In this document: positions 44,245 to 52,813 of the stretch, in pieces
How positions within the stretch are numbered: the stretch's first letter is position 1
Layout of the letters: the number at the start of each line of letters is the position of its first letter
Origin: Acidimicrobiia bacterium
Lineage (GTDB): Bacteria > Actinomycetota > Acidimicrobiia > Acidimicrobiales > JANYDT01
Direction of reading: 5' to 3'
Assembly: GCA_025359845.1 (NCBI GenBank)
Contig: JANYDT010000234.1
Span: 1 to 53,340, forward strand
Length of the DNA: 53,340 nt
Position numbers and translations under genes: made by a program
The notes under the pieces: model-generated
Told to the model about the DNA's origin: nothing
Seen by the model: only the letters and a program-made list of their open reading frames with translations
The model's database searches: none

Positions 44245-45369
44245 ATGAACAACCAGCCCAACCGCCGCCTCGCCCGCTCGGTCCGCGCCGCCTCCCTGGC
44301 CGCTACCGTCACCTCTTGCGTTCTCGCTTTCGGCGCTCATTCGGCTTCGGCCAAAACCCACCGCGCCCGCCGCCCCGAACGCACCAATGCTTCAGGCACC
44401 AGTGCTTCAGGCGTGAGTGCTTCAGGCGTGAGCGCTCCAGGCGCCAGTGCTTCGGGTGGGGCCTTCGGGACCTTCGTGTTCGAGGGGAGCGACGGCCACG
44501 CACGGCGGGTCGACCTGCGCCCATCAGCGAAGCCCGAAGACCTCACCGCCCTTCTCGACCGGACCGCCGGACAGGGCGCTGACCGCTGGGCCACACAGAG
44601 CACGAACGGCGTGTGGTTGCTGCTCGGAAGCGAACGATTCGGATGTATTGACGGCCCTTGCTTGGTCGTAGCCCGAGCCGACGCCACGCAGCCCGAGCGC
44701 GTGGTCGCCGACAACGAGGCGATCCGGCCCGACGGATTCTCGGCCATCGACGCGCTCGGCACCACGATCGTCTATCCGGCCGCCGGTGGAACGCACACCC
44801 GCGATTTGTGGGTCACCCGCAAGGGCCGTGACGGATGGTCGACGCCGCAATCGATAACCGACACCTCCCCATTCGCCTTCAACACGCAGCCCGCGATCTC
44901 ACCCGATGGGTCCCGCATCGTCTACAGCTGCGCCGGCGCCCCGTATGAGCCCGCAGGATCGACTCTGTGCGTCGTCGGCACGGACGGGACCGGACAACGC
45001 ACCGTGGCCGATCCACACGCTCACGGCGGCTCCGACGCCAACGCCCTCCGAAGGGGTGCTTGGGCGCCCGACGGCGGCATCGTGTTCGAGGGTGAGTGGA
45101 CCAACGAGCAGATCTGGCGACTCGGTTCCGACCTGTCGACCCTCAGTCGCGTCAGCCCGGTAGGAGTGGAGAACGACAACTCGCCGTGCGTGACCCCCGA
45201 CGGCCACGTCGTGTCGCTGTGGTTGAACGGACCCGGCAACCGATCCGGTCAGCATCAGCTTCGCGTCGCGAACTTTGCGTCGACCGCGGCGTTCGTGATC
45301 GACCTCGGCCAAGACATTCAAGACATCGGCACCGGGTGCGGCTCGGTCGGCGTGCGCACTCTTGCTTAG
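44245..45369 (+). CDS. Secreted WD40-like (PD40) beta-propeller protein
   Basis: A 374-residue secreted protein. A signal peptide ends near residue 36 (SASA/KT). A Ser-Gly-Val-rich linker of SASGV-like repeats, coded by 15-base units, runs to about 70. The rest has TolB-like propeller motifs: ATQSTNGVWLLLGS, QPAISPDGSRIVYSC, RRGAWAPDGGIVFEG and CVTPDGHVVSLW. Perfect ribosome site AAGAAGGAG 8 bases before the ATG. Divergent from the FHA-kinase pair; could be a sensed or phospho-regulated envelope protein. No enzyme motif seen. Confidence 0.8.
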   Translation: MNNQPNRRLARSVRAASLAATVTSCVLAFGAHSASAKTHRARRPERTNASGTSASGVSASGVSAPGASASGGAFGTFVFEGSDGHARRVDLRPSAKPEDLTALLDRTAGQGADRWATQSTNGVWLLLGSERFGCIDGPCLVVARADATQPERVVADNEAIRPDGFSAIDALGTTIVYPAAGGTHTRDLWVTRKGRDGWSTPQSITDTSPFAFNTQPAISPDGSRIVYSCAGAPYEPAGSTLCVVGTDGTGQRTVADPHAHGGSDANALRRGAWAPDGGIVFEGEWTNEQIWRLGSDLSTLSRVSPVGVENDNSPCVTPDGHVVSLWLNGPGNRSGQHQLRVANFASTAAFVIDLGQDIQDIGTGCGSVGVRTLA

Positions 45370-45404
45370 GAGGGCCTGTGCCCAGCCCATCCCGCGCCAG
45401 TCCC

Positions 45405-45464
45405 CGCGCCCATAACTGTCACCCAAATCGTCATTCCGGGTTTTGGGTGACAGTTTTGGGCGCG
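45405..45464. repeat. 60-base palindromic element, copy 2
   Basis: Same element as 41689-41748 (4 differences in 60), same orientation. Its 23-bp stem has one mismatch. It follows the propeller stop by 35 bases, and with copy 1 it brackets the kinase/FHA/propeller block. Confidence 0.85.
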
Positions 45465-45485
45465 ACGGCGGCGAATCGGGCCCGA

Positions 45486-45525
45486 AGGCGGGGAATAAGG
45501 TCGGTAGGCGGGGAATAAGGTCGGT
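45486..45525 (+). repeat. Two perfect 20-base direct repeats upstream of the CaiB gene
   Basis: AGGCGGGGAATAAGGTCGGT occurs twice in tandem at 45486-45505 and 45506-45525, ending about 49 bases before the CaiB start. Could be an operator for the following gene or simple slippage; no regulator is identified. Confidence 0.6.
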
Positions 45526-45573
45526 AGGCGCCGAACTAGTGTCCGGCGCAAAACGATGGGAGAGTACGTCTTC

Positions 45574-48033
45574 ATGCTCGACGATGTGCGAATACTCGAC
45601 CTGTGCGACGAACGCGGCATGTTCGCGGGGTACCTGTTGGCCCATCTCGGCGCCGATGTGTTGGCTGTCGAACCGCCCGGGGGATCCTCCATTCGTCGGC
45701 TGGCGCCGTTCGCCGGGCCCGACGCCCAACAGAGCCTGTGGTGGTGGGCATACGGTCGGGGCAAACGGTCGTGTTCGCTTGACCTTCAGTCGGCGCCCGA
45801 CCGGCAAAGGCTGGTCGAGTTGGCCGACCAAGCCGACGTCTTCATCGAGTCATTCCCACCCGGCGCACTCGCAGCCCTCGGCATCGATCTCAACGACTTG
45901 ATGGACCGAAACCCGCGCCTCGTCGTGGTCACCATCACCCCCTTCGGATCGACCGGCCCGAAAGCCTCGTGGCCGGCCACCGACCTCACGGTTTGGGCGG
46001 CCAGCGGTACCCACAGCTTGGCCGGTGACGCCGACCGGGCCCCTGTTCGCACCAGCGTGGCGCAGGCCTTCCTTCACGCCGGCGCCGATGCGGCGGGTGC
46101 GGTGCTGATCGCACTTCACGAGCGCGACCGGTCCGGGCGGGGCCAGCACATCGACGTATCGGCCCAACAGTCCTCGCAGCAGGCAGCGCTGTCGACCATG
46201 CTCGCCATTCCGAACAAGGGCACGCCTGTGCGCAGGATGGCCGGGGGGCTTCAGGCCAAGACCCCGATCCGCCTCACGTGGCCTTGCGCCGACGGGTTCG
46301 TGGCCATCACCTTGCTGTTCGGTCCTGCCTTCCGAGAACCCAACCGCCGGCTGCTGAATTGGATGCACGCCCACGGTGGCGCCTCGGCGGCCGACGCCGA
46401 GGTCGACTGGGGATCGTTCATGTACGGGGTTTTCACCGGCGAGAACGAGCCCGATGAATATCTTCGGTTGTGCGGTGTGATCGAGGCGTTCACCATCACT
46501 CGTACCCAGGCGTGGCTCGTCGAAGAAGGCATTGGCGCGGGCGCTTACGTCGCCCCTACCAACACCATCCCCCAACTTCTGGCCGAGCGCCATTTTCACG
46601 AGCGCGGGTTTTGGGAATCGGTGGAACGCCCTGACGGCCACGCGACAGTGCTGCATCCGGGCGCGATCGCCAAGCTCACCGCCACCCCGCTCACGCCCGT
46701 AGGCCCGGCCCCCAGCCCCGGTCCGGCCGCATGGAAGTCCCACGTCCGCGCCCTTCACGCGGGGCCGAAGAGCGGACCGACGGCCGGGTCAGCGGCCGGG
46801 TCAACGGACAGGAGTCTCGCCCGGGGCCAGGCCCTCGACGGACTGAAGGTGCTCGATTTCATGTGGGTCTTCGCCGGACCTCACTTCACCCGAGTGCTGG
46901 CCGACTACGGCGCCACGGTGGTACGTGTCGAGTCGACGACCCGCATCTGCCCGGCCCGTCCCGGCGGGCCCTTCGTCAACGACTTGCCTGGGATGCACAA
47001 CGGGGCCCCGTTCCTCACGTTCAACGCGGGCAAGCACGGCGTGACCATCAACCCAACGCACCCGGCCGGACGCAACCTCATCCTTCGGCTGGTGCGGTGG
47101 GCCGACGTGGTCACCGAGTCGTTCTCGCCCAAGGCCATGAAGGGATGGGGGCTCGACTACGCCGCGTTGCGCGAGCACAACCCTTCCCTAATCATGCTCA
47201 GCAGCGCTCTGATGGGCCACTCCGGGCCGAGGTCGATGGTGCCCGGATACGGCAACATGGCCGCCGCCTTCACCGGCTACTACGACCTGACCGGTTGGCC
47301 CGATCGCTCCCCCGCCGGGCCGTACCTTGCCTACACCGACGCCGTCTCGCCCCGTTTCATGGTGGCCGTCACCATGGCCGCGTTGCGTCATCGGCAACGG
47401 ACGGGGGAAGGCCAGCACATCGATTGCTCCCAGGCCGAGGCGGCCCTGCACTTCCTCGCCCCGGCGCTGCTCGATCAGCAGGTCAACGAGCACACGTGGA
47501 CCCGCATGGGCAACCGCGATCTCGATCTCGCCCCGCACGGGGTTTACCCTTCGCTCGGTGACGACCGGTGGATAGCCATCGCCTGCCAATCAAACGAGGC
47601 CTGGACGGCGCTGTGCCGGGTCGCCGGCCTCGGTGCGATGGGCACCGATCCGGCCCTGGCCACCAGTGCGCAGCGGCGGCTGCACCAGGACCAACTGGAT
47701 GCGGCGCTCTCGGCCTGGACATCGGCGATGTCGGCCGAGGCGGCGCAGAAAGCACTCATCGCCGCCGGCGTCGCGGCCCACGTCGTGGCCGGTAGCGCCG
47801 ATTGCTACGCCGACCCTCAGCTGCTGCATCGCCAGCACTACGTTCGCGTCCCGCACCCTGACCACGGCGAGGTCTACGTCGAGAACAGTCGTTGGACGAT
47901 GTCGGATACGCCCAGCAAGGTGCGATGGGCCGGGCCCACCGTCGGCCAGCACAACGAACACGTGCTAGTGGAGTTGCTCGGACTCAGCGACGATGAACTC
48001 GTCGAGGCGCTGGTATCGGGCGGACTCGAGTGA
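45574..48033 (+). CDS. Double-domain CaiB/BaiF CoA-transferase
   Basis: An 819-residue fusion of two CaiB/BaiF (family III CoA-transferase) units: about 1-400 (VRILDLCDERGMFAGYLLAH, GADVLAVEPPGG, then RNPRLVVVTITPFG) and about 425-819 (LKVLDFMWVFAGPHFTRVL, GATVVRVES, NPSLIMLSSALMG). Family III enzymes move CoA between acids or activate acids; fused twin-domain forms are common in acidimicrobial and mycobacterial genomes. A GGGAGAG lies 8 bases before the ATG at 45574, so I prefer it to the ATG at 45556. The C-terminal unit is similar to the decayed copy at 39.9-40.8 kb. Confidence 0.92.
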   Translation: MLDDVRILDLCDERGMFAGYLLAHLGADVLAVEPPGGSSIRRLAPFAGPDAQQSLWWWAYGRGKRSCSLDLQSAPDRQRLVELADQADVFIESFPPGALAALGIDLNDLMDRNPRLVVVTITPFGSTGPKASWPATDLTVWAASGTHSLAGDADRAPVRTSVAQAFLHAGADAAGAVLIALHERDRSGRGQHIDVSAQQSSQQAALSTMLAIPNKGTPVRRMAGGLQAKTPIRLTWPCADGFVAITLLFGPAFREPNRRLLNWMHAHGGASAADAEVDWGSFMYGVFTGENEPDEYLRLCGVIEAFTITRTQAWLVEEGIGAGAYVAPTNTIPQLLAERHFHERGFWESVERPDGHATVLHPGAIAKLTATPLTPVGPAPSPGPAAWKSHVRALHAGPKSGPTAGSAAGSTDRSLARGQALDGLKVLDFMWVFAGPHFTRVLADYGATVVRVESTTRICPARPGGPFVNDLPGMHNGAPFLTFNAGKHGVTINPTHPAGRNLILRLVRWADVVTESFSPKAMKGWGLDYAALREHNPSLIMLSSALMGHSGPRSMVPGYGNMAAAFTGYYDLTGWPDRSPAGPYLAYTDAVSPRFMVAVTMAALRHRQRTGEGQHIDCSQAEAALHFLAPALLDQQVNEHTWTRMGNRDLDLAPHGVYPSLGDDRWIAIACQSNEAWTALCRVAGLGAMGTDPALATSAQRRLHQDQLDAALSAWTSAMSAEAAQKALIAAGVAAHVVAGSADCYADPQLLHRQHYVRVPHPDHGEVYVENSRWTMSDTPSKVRWAGPTVGQHNEHVLVELLGLSDDELVEALVSGGLE

Positions 48034-48084
48034 GATGGCTTAGGCACGAGCCCGACTCGGTGAACCAGCGACCATGATGAAGTC

Positions 48085-49242
48085 ATGATCATCGATACCG
48101 CCGCCGTCGACGAAGCCCTCACGACGACCCGGTCGGTCCGCCTCCGGCTCGATCTCGATCGTGAAGTCGATACCCAGATCATCCTCGATTGCATCGACAT
48201 CGCGGAACAGGCCCCGACCGGAGGCAATCAGGGCAGCCGCCGATGGATTGTCGTGCGCGAGCCGGCCCTCAAGGTCCGATTGGCCGAGCTCTATCTGGAG
48301 GCGGCGGGCGGGCGGATGATCGAGGCCCGCGACAAGTTAGTAGCCGGCACCGATCACCCCAACGCGAGAGTCATGAAGTCTGCCGCTTATTTGGCCGAGC
48401 ACCTGGCCGAGGTGCCGGCGATCGTGATACCCACGATCATCGGCGTTCACGACGGTAGCGGTAAGCCGGGTTTGTTCGACTCGGTGATCCAGGCCGCGTG
48501 GAGCTTCTGCGTGGCGCTGCGGGCCCGCGGCCTGGGCACGGCGTGGACGACCGCCGTCCTCAACCGTAAGAGCGACTTGGCCGAACTGCTCGGCATCCCC
48601 TCCTCCATGACCGAGATCGCCATGTTTCCGGTGGCCTGGACCAAAGGCACCGAGTTCCGGCGCGCGACCCGCTACCCGGCCCGCGAGATCACCTATTTCG
48701 ACGGCTTCGCCCGCACCTGGGAGTCGGGGCCGAGCAATCCACCGCGCCTCAGCGACGGCCCCGGCACGGTCGTCGAGGTCGATATCAGCGCTCCCGCTTC
48801 GGCGGTATGGCCCTTTGTTTCCGACATCAGCTTCGGCGCCCAGTTCAGTGAGGAGTTCACCGGCGCCCGTTGGGCCGACGGTCATGACGGCCCGGCGCTG
48901 GGCGCACAGTTCATCGGCTCCAATCACCACCCAGCCATAGGCGAGTGGGAGGTGCCCTGCTTCGTGCACCGTTACGCCGAGAAGCAGGAGTTCGGATGGG
49001 TCACCGCCGATCGCGACAACCCCGGCGCCCGATGGCGATTCGAGTTGACAGGGTTCGCCGGCGTTACCCGACTTCGCTATTCGGTCATGCTTGGCCCCGG
49101 CCCCTCGGGCATCTCGGTCGCCATCGAGAACAAACCCGATAAGGAGCCCCGGATCCTTCAACGTCGCATCGACGAGCACCGGGCCAACATGCAGCGCGTC
49201 GTCAAGGGTATCAAGGCCGCCGCCGAGCAGCCGCCCTCGTAG
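48085..49242 (+). CDS. Nitroreductase fused to an SRPBCC domain
   Basis: A 385-residue two-domain protein. Residues 1-210 are a nitroreductase-fold FMN enzyme: TTTRSVRLRLDL near 13, EQAPTGGNQGSRRWIVV near 37, and GLGTAWTTAVL near 150. After a proline-rich hinge, residues about 230-385 form a START/SRPBCC (polyketide-cyclase-like) pocket, starting VVEVDISAPASAVWPFVSDI. The flavin domain would reduce a nitro, quinone or unsaturated substrate, and the SRPBCC part could hold a hydrophobic ligand. The pairing is unusual in one chain. Confidence 0.85.
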   Translation: MIIDTAAVDEALTTTRSVRLRLDLDREVDTQIILDCIDIAEQAPTGGNQGSRRWIVVREPALKVRLAELYLEAAGGRMIEARDKLVAGTDHPNARVMKSAAYLAEHLAEVPAIVIPTIIGVHDGSGKPGLFDSVIQAAWSFCVALRARGLGTAWTTAVLNRKSDLAELLGIPSSMTEIAMFPVAWTKGTEFRRATRYPAREITYFDGFARTWESGPSNPPRLSDGPGTVVEVDISAPASAVWPFVSDISFGAQFSEEFTGARWADGHDGPALGAQFIGSNHHPAIGEWEVPCFVHRYAEKQEFGWVTADRDNPGARWRFELTGFAGVTRLRYSVMLGPGPSGISVAIENKPDKEPRILQRRIDEHRANMQRVVKGIKAAAEQPPS

Positions 49243-49308
49243 GCCGTTCACAGTCCCGGAAAGCCGGGTTGCCCGAAAGACTGCCCCAATGCTCTTGGCC
49301 GATGACGA

Positions 49309-51447
49309 ATGCCCGTTCAAAATGCGGACGTGCCGGAGCCAGCGCACCTCTCGGCCGAACCGCAGAGTGGTGCGCAGCGAACGCCGGAACTGACCGAAGC
49401 CGGCCCGCTGGGGCGCCAGGGAATGGGGCCGGGACTCGCGTTGCTGGCGGGCCATGGGCGCGGCACCGACGTCCGCCTCATGACAGCATTGCAGCGTGGG
49501 GCCGGGAACCGCGCCGTTGGGCAATTGATCCACAGGGTCCACGCCCTGCAGCGCGAGCCGCCACCAAACGCGGCGACGCCCGGATCCGGTCCCGCTACAC
49601 CGGCAGCCGGGAAGGCGGGGGCGGCCGTGCCGGCCACGACCACCGGGCTCATCGTCGATGACGCCGTCGCCGATCTGCGCCCAGAGCAGATGCACAGGGC
49701 CGACTTTCTGGTCCAGGCCCGCACCGCGGCGCTCGAGGGCGCCCACACTGGCGCCGGTCCACTCGCTGCGTCGGCCGACACCGAGGTCGAAGGCACGGCC
49801 GCCCGCTACGGCGCCCAGCCCGCCGCCCAGATGGAGGCGACGGTCCGGGCCGAGGTGGTCGGCGCGGCCGGGGCCACCAAAGCAGCTGGATTGGTCAACG
49901 CCATACGGGACGCGTCGAACAACGAGGCGAGGGGCCGGCTGTCGACGGGCGTCAGTGACAAGGCGGCCGATGCGGTCGGAGCGGCGGTCGATGCCGTCTC
50001 CAACGCCGCTTCAGCGGTCGCCAACCTGTTGTTCAAGTCTCGCGGCGACACCACGGCGACCAGCGGACCCGGCGACGTCGCCCGCGCTCGGTCACAACTC
50101 GGTCGGGGCGACACGGTGCCGGCCGGGTTGCGGACTGAGGTCGAACAGGTGACAGGCCAAGACCTGTCGGATGTCCGTGTGCATACCGGGGCCCCGGCCC
50201 AGACCATGGCCGCCGACTTGGGCGCCCGGGCTTTCACCGTCGGGCGCGACATCGTGGTGGCGGGCGGTGAGCCGTCGACCGGGACCCTCCACGGAGACGC
50301 GCTCCTCGCCCACGAACTGGCCCACGCCGCACAGCAAGGCCGAAGCGGTATCGCCGAGTCGGCCGAAAAGTCAGACACCGGCGGCGGCCGCGATCTTGCG
50401 GAAACGGCCGCCGACGACGTCTCGGCCGATGCCGTCATCGGACTATGGACAGGGATGCGTCAACGTCTTTCCGACGCCGGATCGACCGTGGCCGGACGGG
50501 TCAAATCCGGACTGCGGCTTCAGCGGTGCGGCGGCGCCAAGATCGACCCCAAGAAGGAGGAACTCAACAAGAAAGTCCTCGAGGGAATGACGACGGCGAA
50601 CAAAGGCGGTTCAGCCACGAGCGGCATCCACTATCCGCCCAACTTCCAGAGCTCTTACCCCGACGCGTGGAAGAAGCTGGGTGAACCCAAGGACGGGTAT
50701 GCCGATCCGAAATTCTGGAAACGCGTCGCTTTCATGCATTGGGTCCGTAAACCCGGCGTATCGGCCTCGGCGGCCATGGACGCTTGGTTCAGCGGTCCCA
50801 CCATCGCCGATTGCGCGGCCGTCGCCACGGCCTCGGAAGTCAACGCGCTGCGCGCCGCCTTGGGCAACGACCGGTTCGACAAGCTCTTCGGGGGTGAGGG
50901 ATCAGCGCCGATGGAGGACGCCGACCACAAGCGGAACAACTTGGAAATTGGACAAGGCGAAGGCTCGTCGGTGATATCCGAAATGATGCGGGCGACGCCA
51001 TCGCGCGTCGACCCAGGTCCGCCGGGCAAGCGAAATGTCAGCCCCGGCGAGTGGCACTACTTCGCCAACCATCCGGAGTATCCGAGGCGACATCCGACTG
51101 GGTATTGGCAGGGGGAGAACGCCTTGTTCAAAGGCGAAGAAGGCGGCGTGCAGATGTGGACCGGCTTTGGGGCGACTGAGACCGAGGACGGAATGAACAA
51201 GAAGCTGGTCGAAAGGTTCAACGACGACCCCTCAACCGAGGATACGGCCATGCTGAAAGGCTTCAACGACAAGTATGGGACCGATATCGACAAATGGCCG
51301 AAGGATCTCCAACGTTTCTATGGCGTCGTTCCTGGTAAGACCGATGTAGCCAAAATGCTGGCCGCGGGAGGCGGGTTCGGCAAGGCTGCCGGCAAAGAGC
51401 TCGACCCGGCCAAGGTGGCCGCACTGAAGGCGCGAGCCGACCAATGA
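49309..51447 (+). CDS. DUF4157 (eCIS-core) protein with a Tgl-like transglutaminase C-terminal half
   Basis: A 712-residue protein. After a disordered N-terminus with a QRGAGNRAVGQLIHRVHALQ segment (about 62-81), a DUF4157 domain at about 258-345 shows GRGDTVPAGLRTEVE, DLSDVRVHTGA and HELAH at 335-339, the pattern of extracellular-contractile-injection-system core proteins. The C-terminal 300 residues resemble Bacillus Tgl protein-glutamine gamma-glutamyltransferase: candidate nucleophile Cys502 in PTIADCAAVATAS, then PGEWHYFANHPEY (His583, His588), GYWQGENALF at about 598-607 and TGFG. A protein cross-linking or deamidating effector is a reasonable inference. The next gene starts inside its stop. 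Confidence 0.7.
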   Translation: MPVQNADVPEPAHLSAEPQSGAQRTPELTEAGPLGRQGMGPGLALLAGHGRGTDVRLMTALQRGAGNRAVGQLIHRVHALQREPPPNAATPGSGPATPAAGKAGAAVPATTTGLIVDDAVADLRPEQMHRADFLVQARTAALEGAHTGAGPLAASADTEVEGTAARYGAQPAAQMEATVRAEVVGAAGATKAAGLVNAIRDASNNEARGRLSTGVSDKAADAVGAAVDAVSNAASAVANLLFKSRGDTTATSGPGDVARARSQLGRGDTVPAGLRTEVEQVTGQDLSDVRVHTGAPAQTMAADLGARAFTVGRDIVVAGGEPSTGTLHGDALLAHELAHAAQQGRSGIAESAEKSDTGGGRDLAETAADDVSADAVIGLWTGMRQRLSDAGSTVAGRVKSGLRLQRCGGAKIDPKKEELNKKVLEGMTTANKGGSATSGIHYPPNFQSSYPDAWKKLGEPKDGYADPKFWKRVAFMHWVRKPGVSASAAMDAWFSGPTIADCAAVATASEVNALRAALGNDRFDKLFGGEGSAPMEDADHKRNNLEIGQGEGSSVISEMMRATPSRVDPGPPGKRNVSPGEWHYFANHPEYPRRHPTGYWQGENALFKGEEGGVQMWTGFGATETEDGMNKKLVERFNDDPSTEDTAMLKGFNDKYGTDIDKWPKDLQRFYGVVPGKTDVAKMLAAGGGFGKAAGKELDPAKVAALKARADQ

Positions 51448-52700
51448 TCGTCCACTGCCCCGGGCCGCACGTCAATTTCGGGGGCCGCTCGATCTCGTGG
51501 TTCCATCTCACCGGCTTGGCCGGGGCCGGGGCGTCCATCTCGGTGTTCCTCATCGGCGCCCATATCCGGTCACTCCCCGCTTGGCCGTTGCTGCCGCTCA
51601 TCGCCATGGCGATCGTCATATTCCTGGGGATCGCCATGGTGACGAAAGTGATGACCGGGCAAGAACGGCTCACGTACTACCACAACGAATTGGTGATTCT
51701 CGTGGGGGCCGCCTTGTTCCTTCACGCCGTACACCAGCCCGTGCTGGCCTACCTCGATCTCGTGGCCGTCGCCATCTCGGCCTTCCTGGTCTGCGGACGG
51801 GTCGGCTGCTGCATCGTCGGCTGCTGCCACGGCCGACCGCGCCACCACGGGGTCGTGTACGGCGCGGCGCACGTCGACGCCGGATTCCCGCCATCGTACG
51901 CCGGGGTGCCCCTCGTCCCGGTACAGCTGCTGGAGGCCGCCACGGCCGCATCGATCGTGCTCGTCACCCTTCGGATCATGGCCGCGGGCGCTCCCGACGG
52001 TTCCGCCCTCGCCGTGACCTTCATCGGTTACGGCGCCGCTCGCTTCGCGCTCGAATTCGTCCGCGGCGACGTGCGCCCCCCACGGGCCGGGCTGTCCGAG
52101 GCACAGTGGACGTCCACGGTCATCGCCACACTGGTACTGACGGCGGTACTCAGAGGCGCGTCAGGCGTACCGAGCGGTGCCATCGTGGTGGCCGCGGCCG
52201 TCATGGCCGCGGCGGCCGCTCGGGTCGTGACGCACCGCGGCGTCCGACGCCTCCGCCGCCAGCTCCGAGGGCCGATACACGTCGACGCGCTGCTCGCCTT
52301 CATGAAGGGCGATGCGACAGCCGACCGGGAGGTCGGCCACCGGTTGCGAATCGTGACCACCTCACTCGGAGTCATCGTCTCGGCCGACCCAGTCACCTTG
52401 TCGGCCGACGCGGTCAGCCACGATCGGCATTGGGCGATGTCGTGGCCGGGGCATGGCCTCGACGAAGCCGACGGCCAATGGTTGGCGAATCTGATCGCCA
52501 CGACCGTTGGCAACCGGTGTCAAGCCCGTGCCATTTTTGGCAACGGCGTAATCCACGTGGTCTTGAGCCGAACGAGCGCAGCCGGCCCGAACCCAAGCAC
52601 CGACGTCCATATGCCTGACGAGCCGCCCTCCGGAGCGTTAGGGCCGCGAGGAAATTACTTACGCGTAGTTAGTGGTGAGCACGCCCCGAGCCCGATCTAA
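51444..52700 (+). CDS. Lgt-like (prolipoprotein diacylglyceryl transferase family) membrane protein
   Basis: A 418-residue protein whose first ~270 residues have Lgt-fold helices. GRVGCCIVGCCHGRP at about 118-132 takes the place of the Lgt signature (GR.GNF.N.E..GR), PLVPVQLLEA near 157 matches the PxQLYE block, and RFALEFVRGDVRP near 195 matches the RFxxEFxR block. The cysteine pairs are unlike true Lgt. Residues about 280-418 are a soluble tail of unknown fold. It overlaps the effector gene by 4 bases (ATGA), so the proteins are made together; membrane partner, processing enzyme or immunity are all possible. Confidence 0.75.
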   Translation: MIVHCPGPHVNFGGRSISWFHLTGLAGAGASISVFLIGAHIRSLPAWPLLPLIAMAIVIFLGIAMVTKVMTGQERLTYYHNELVILVGAALFLHAVHQPVLAYLDLVAVAISAFLVCGRVGCCIVGCCHGRPRHHGVVYGAAHVDAGFPPSYAGVPLVPVQLLEAATAASIVLVTLRIMAAGAPDGSALAVTFIGYGAARFALEFVRGDVRPPRAGLSEAQWTSTVIATLVLTAVLRGASGVPSGAIVVAAAVMAAAAARVVTHRGVRRLRRQLRGPIHVDALLAFMKGDATADREVGHRLRIVTTSLGVIVSADPVTLSADAVSHDRHWAMSWPGHGLDEADGQWLANLIATTVGNRCQARAIFGNGVIHVVLSRTSAAGPNPSTDVHMPDEPPSGALGPRGNYLRVVSGEHAPSPI

Positions 52701-52813
52701 GCGACGGGTTGTTCACCGCAGACCCGTGTACTCGACTCGGCGGAGGATTCGAATTGGCCAAGCGCGGGTACAGCGAACGGTGTCCCGCAATCAATGAAGC
52801 GAGGAGGCTCACC

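Noticed and set aside
49269-49661. A 130-codon frame overlapping the start of the DUF4157 gene
   Set aside because: The DUF4157 frame has the recognisable QRGAGNRAV segment; this one is Arg/Gly-rich shadow sequence.
52725-52765. tRNA-like GATTCGAATT motif
   Set aside because: The flanking bases cannot form a T-arm or an acceptor stem on either strand.
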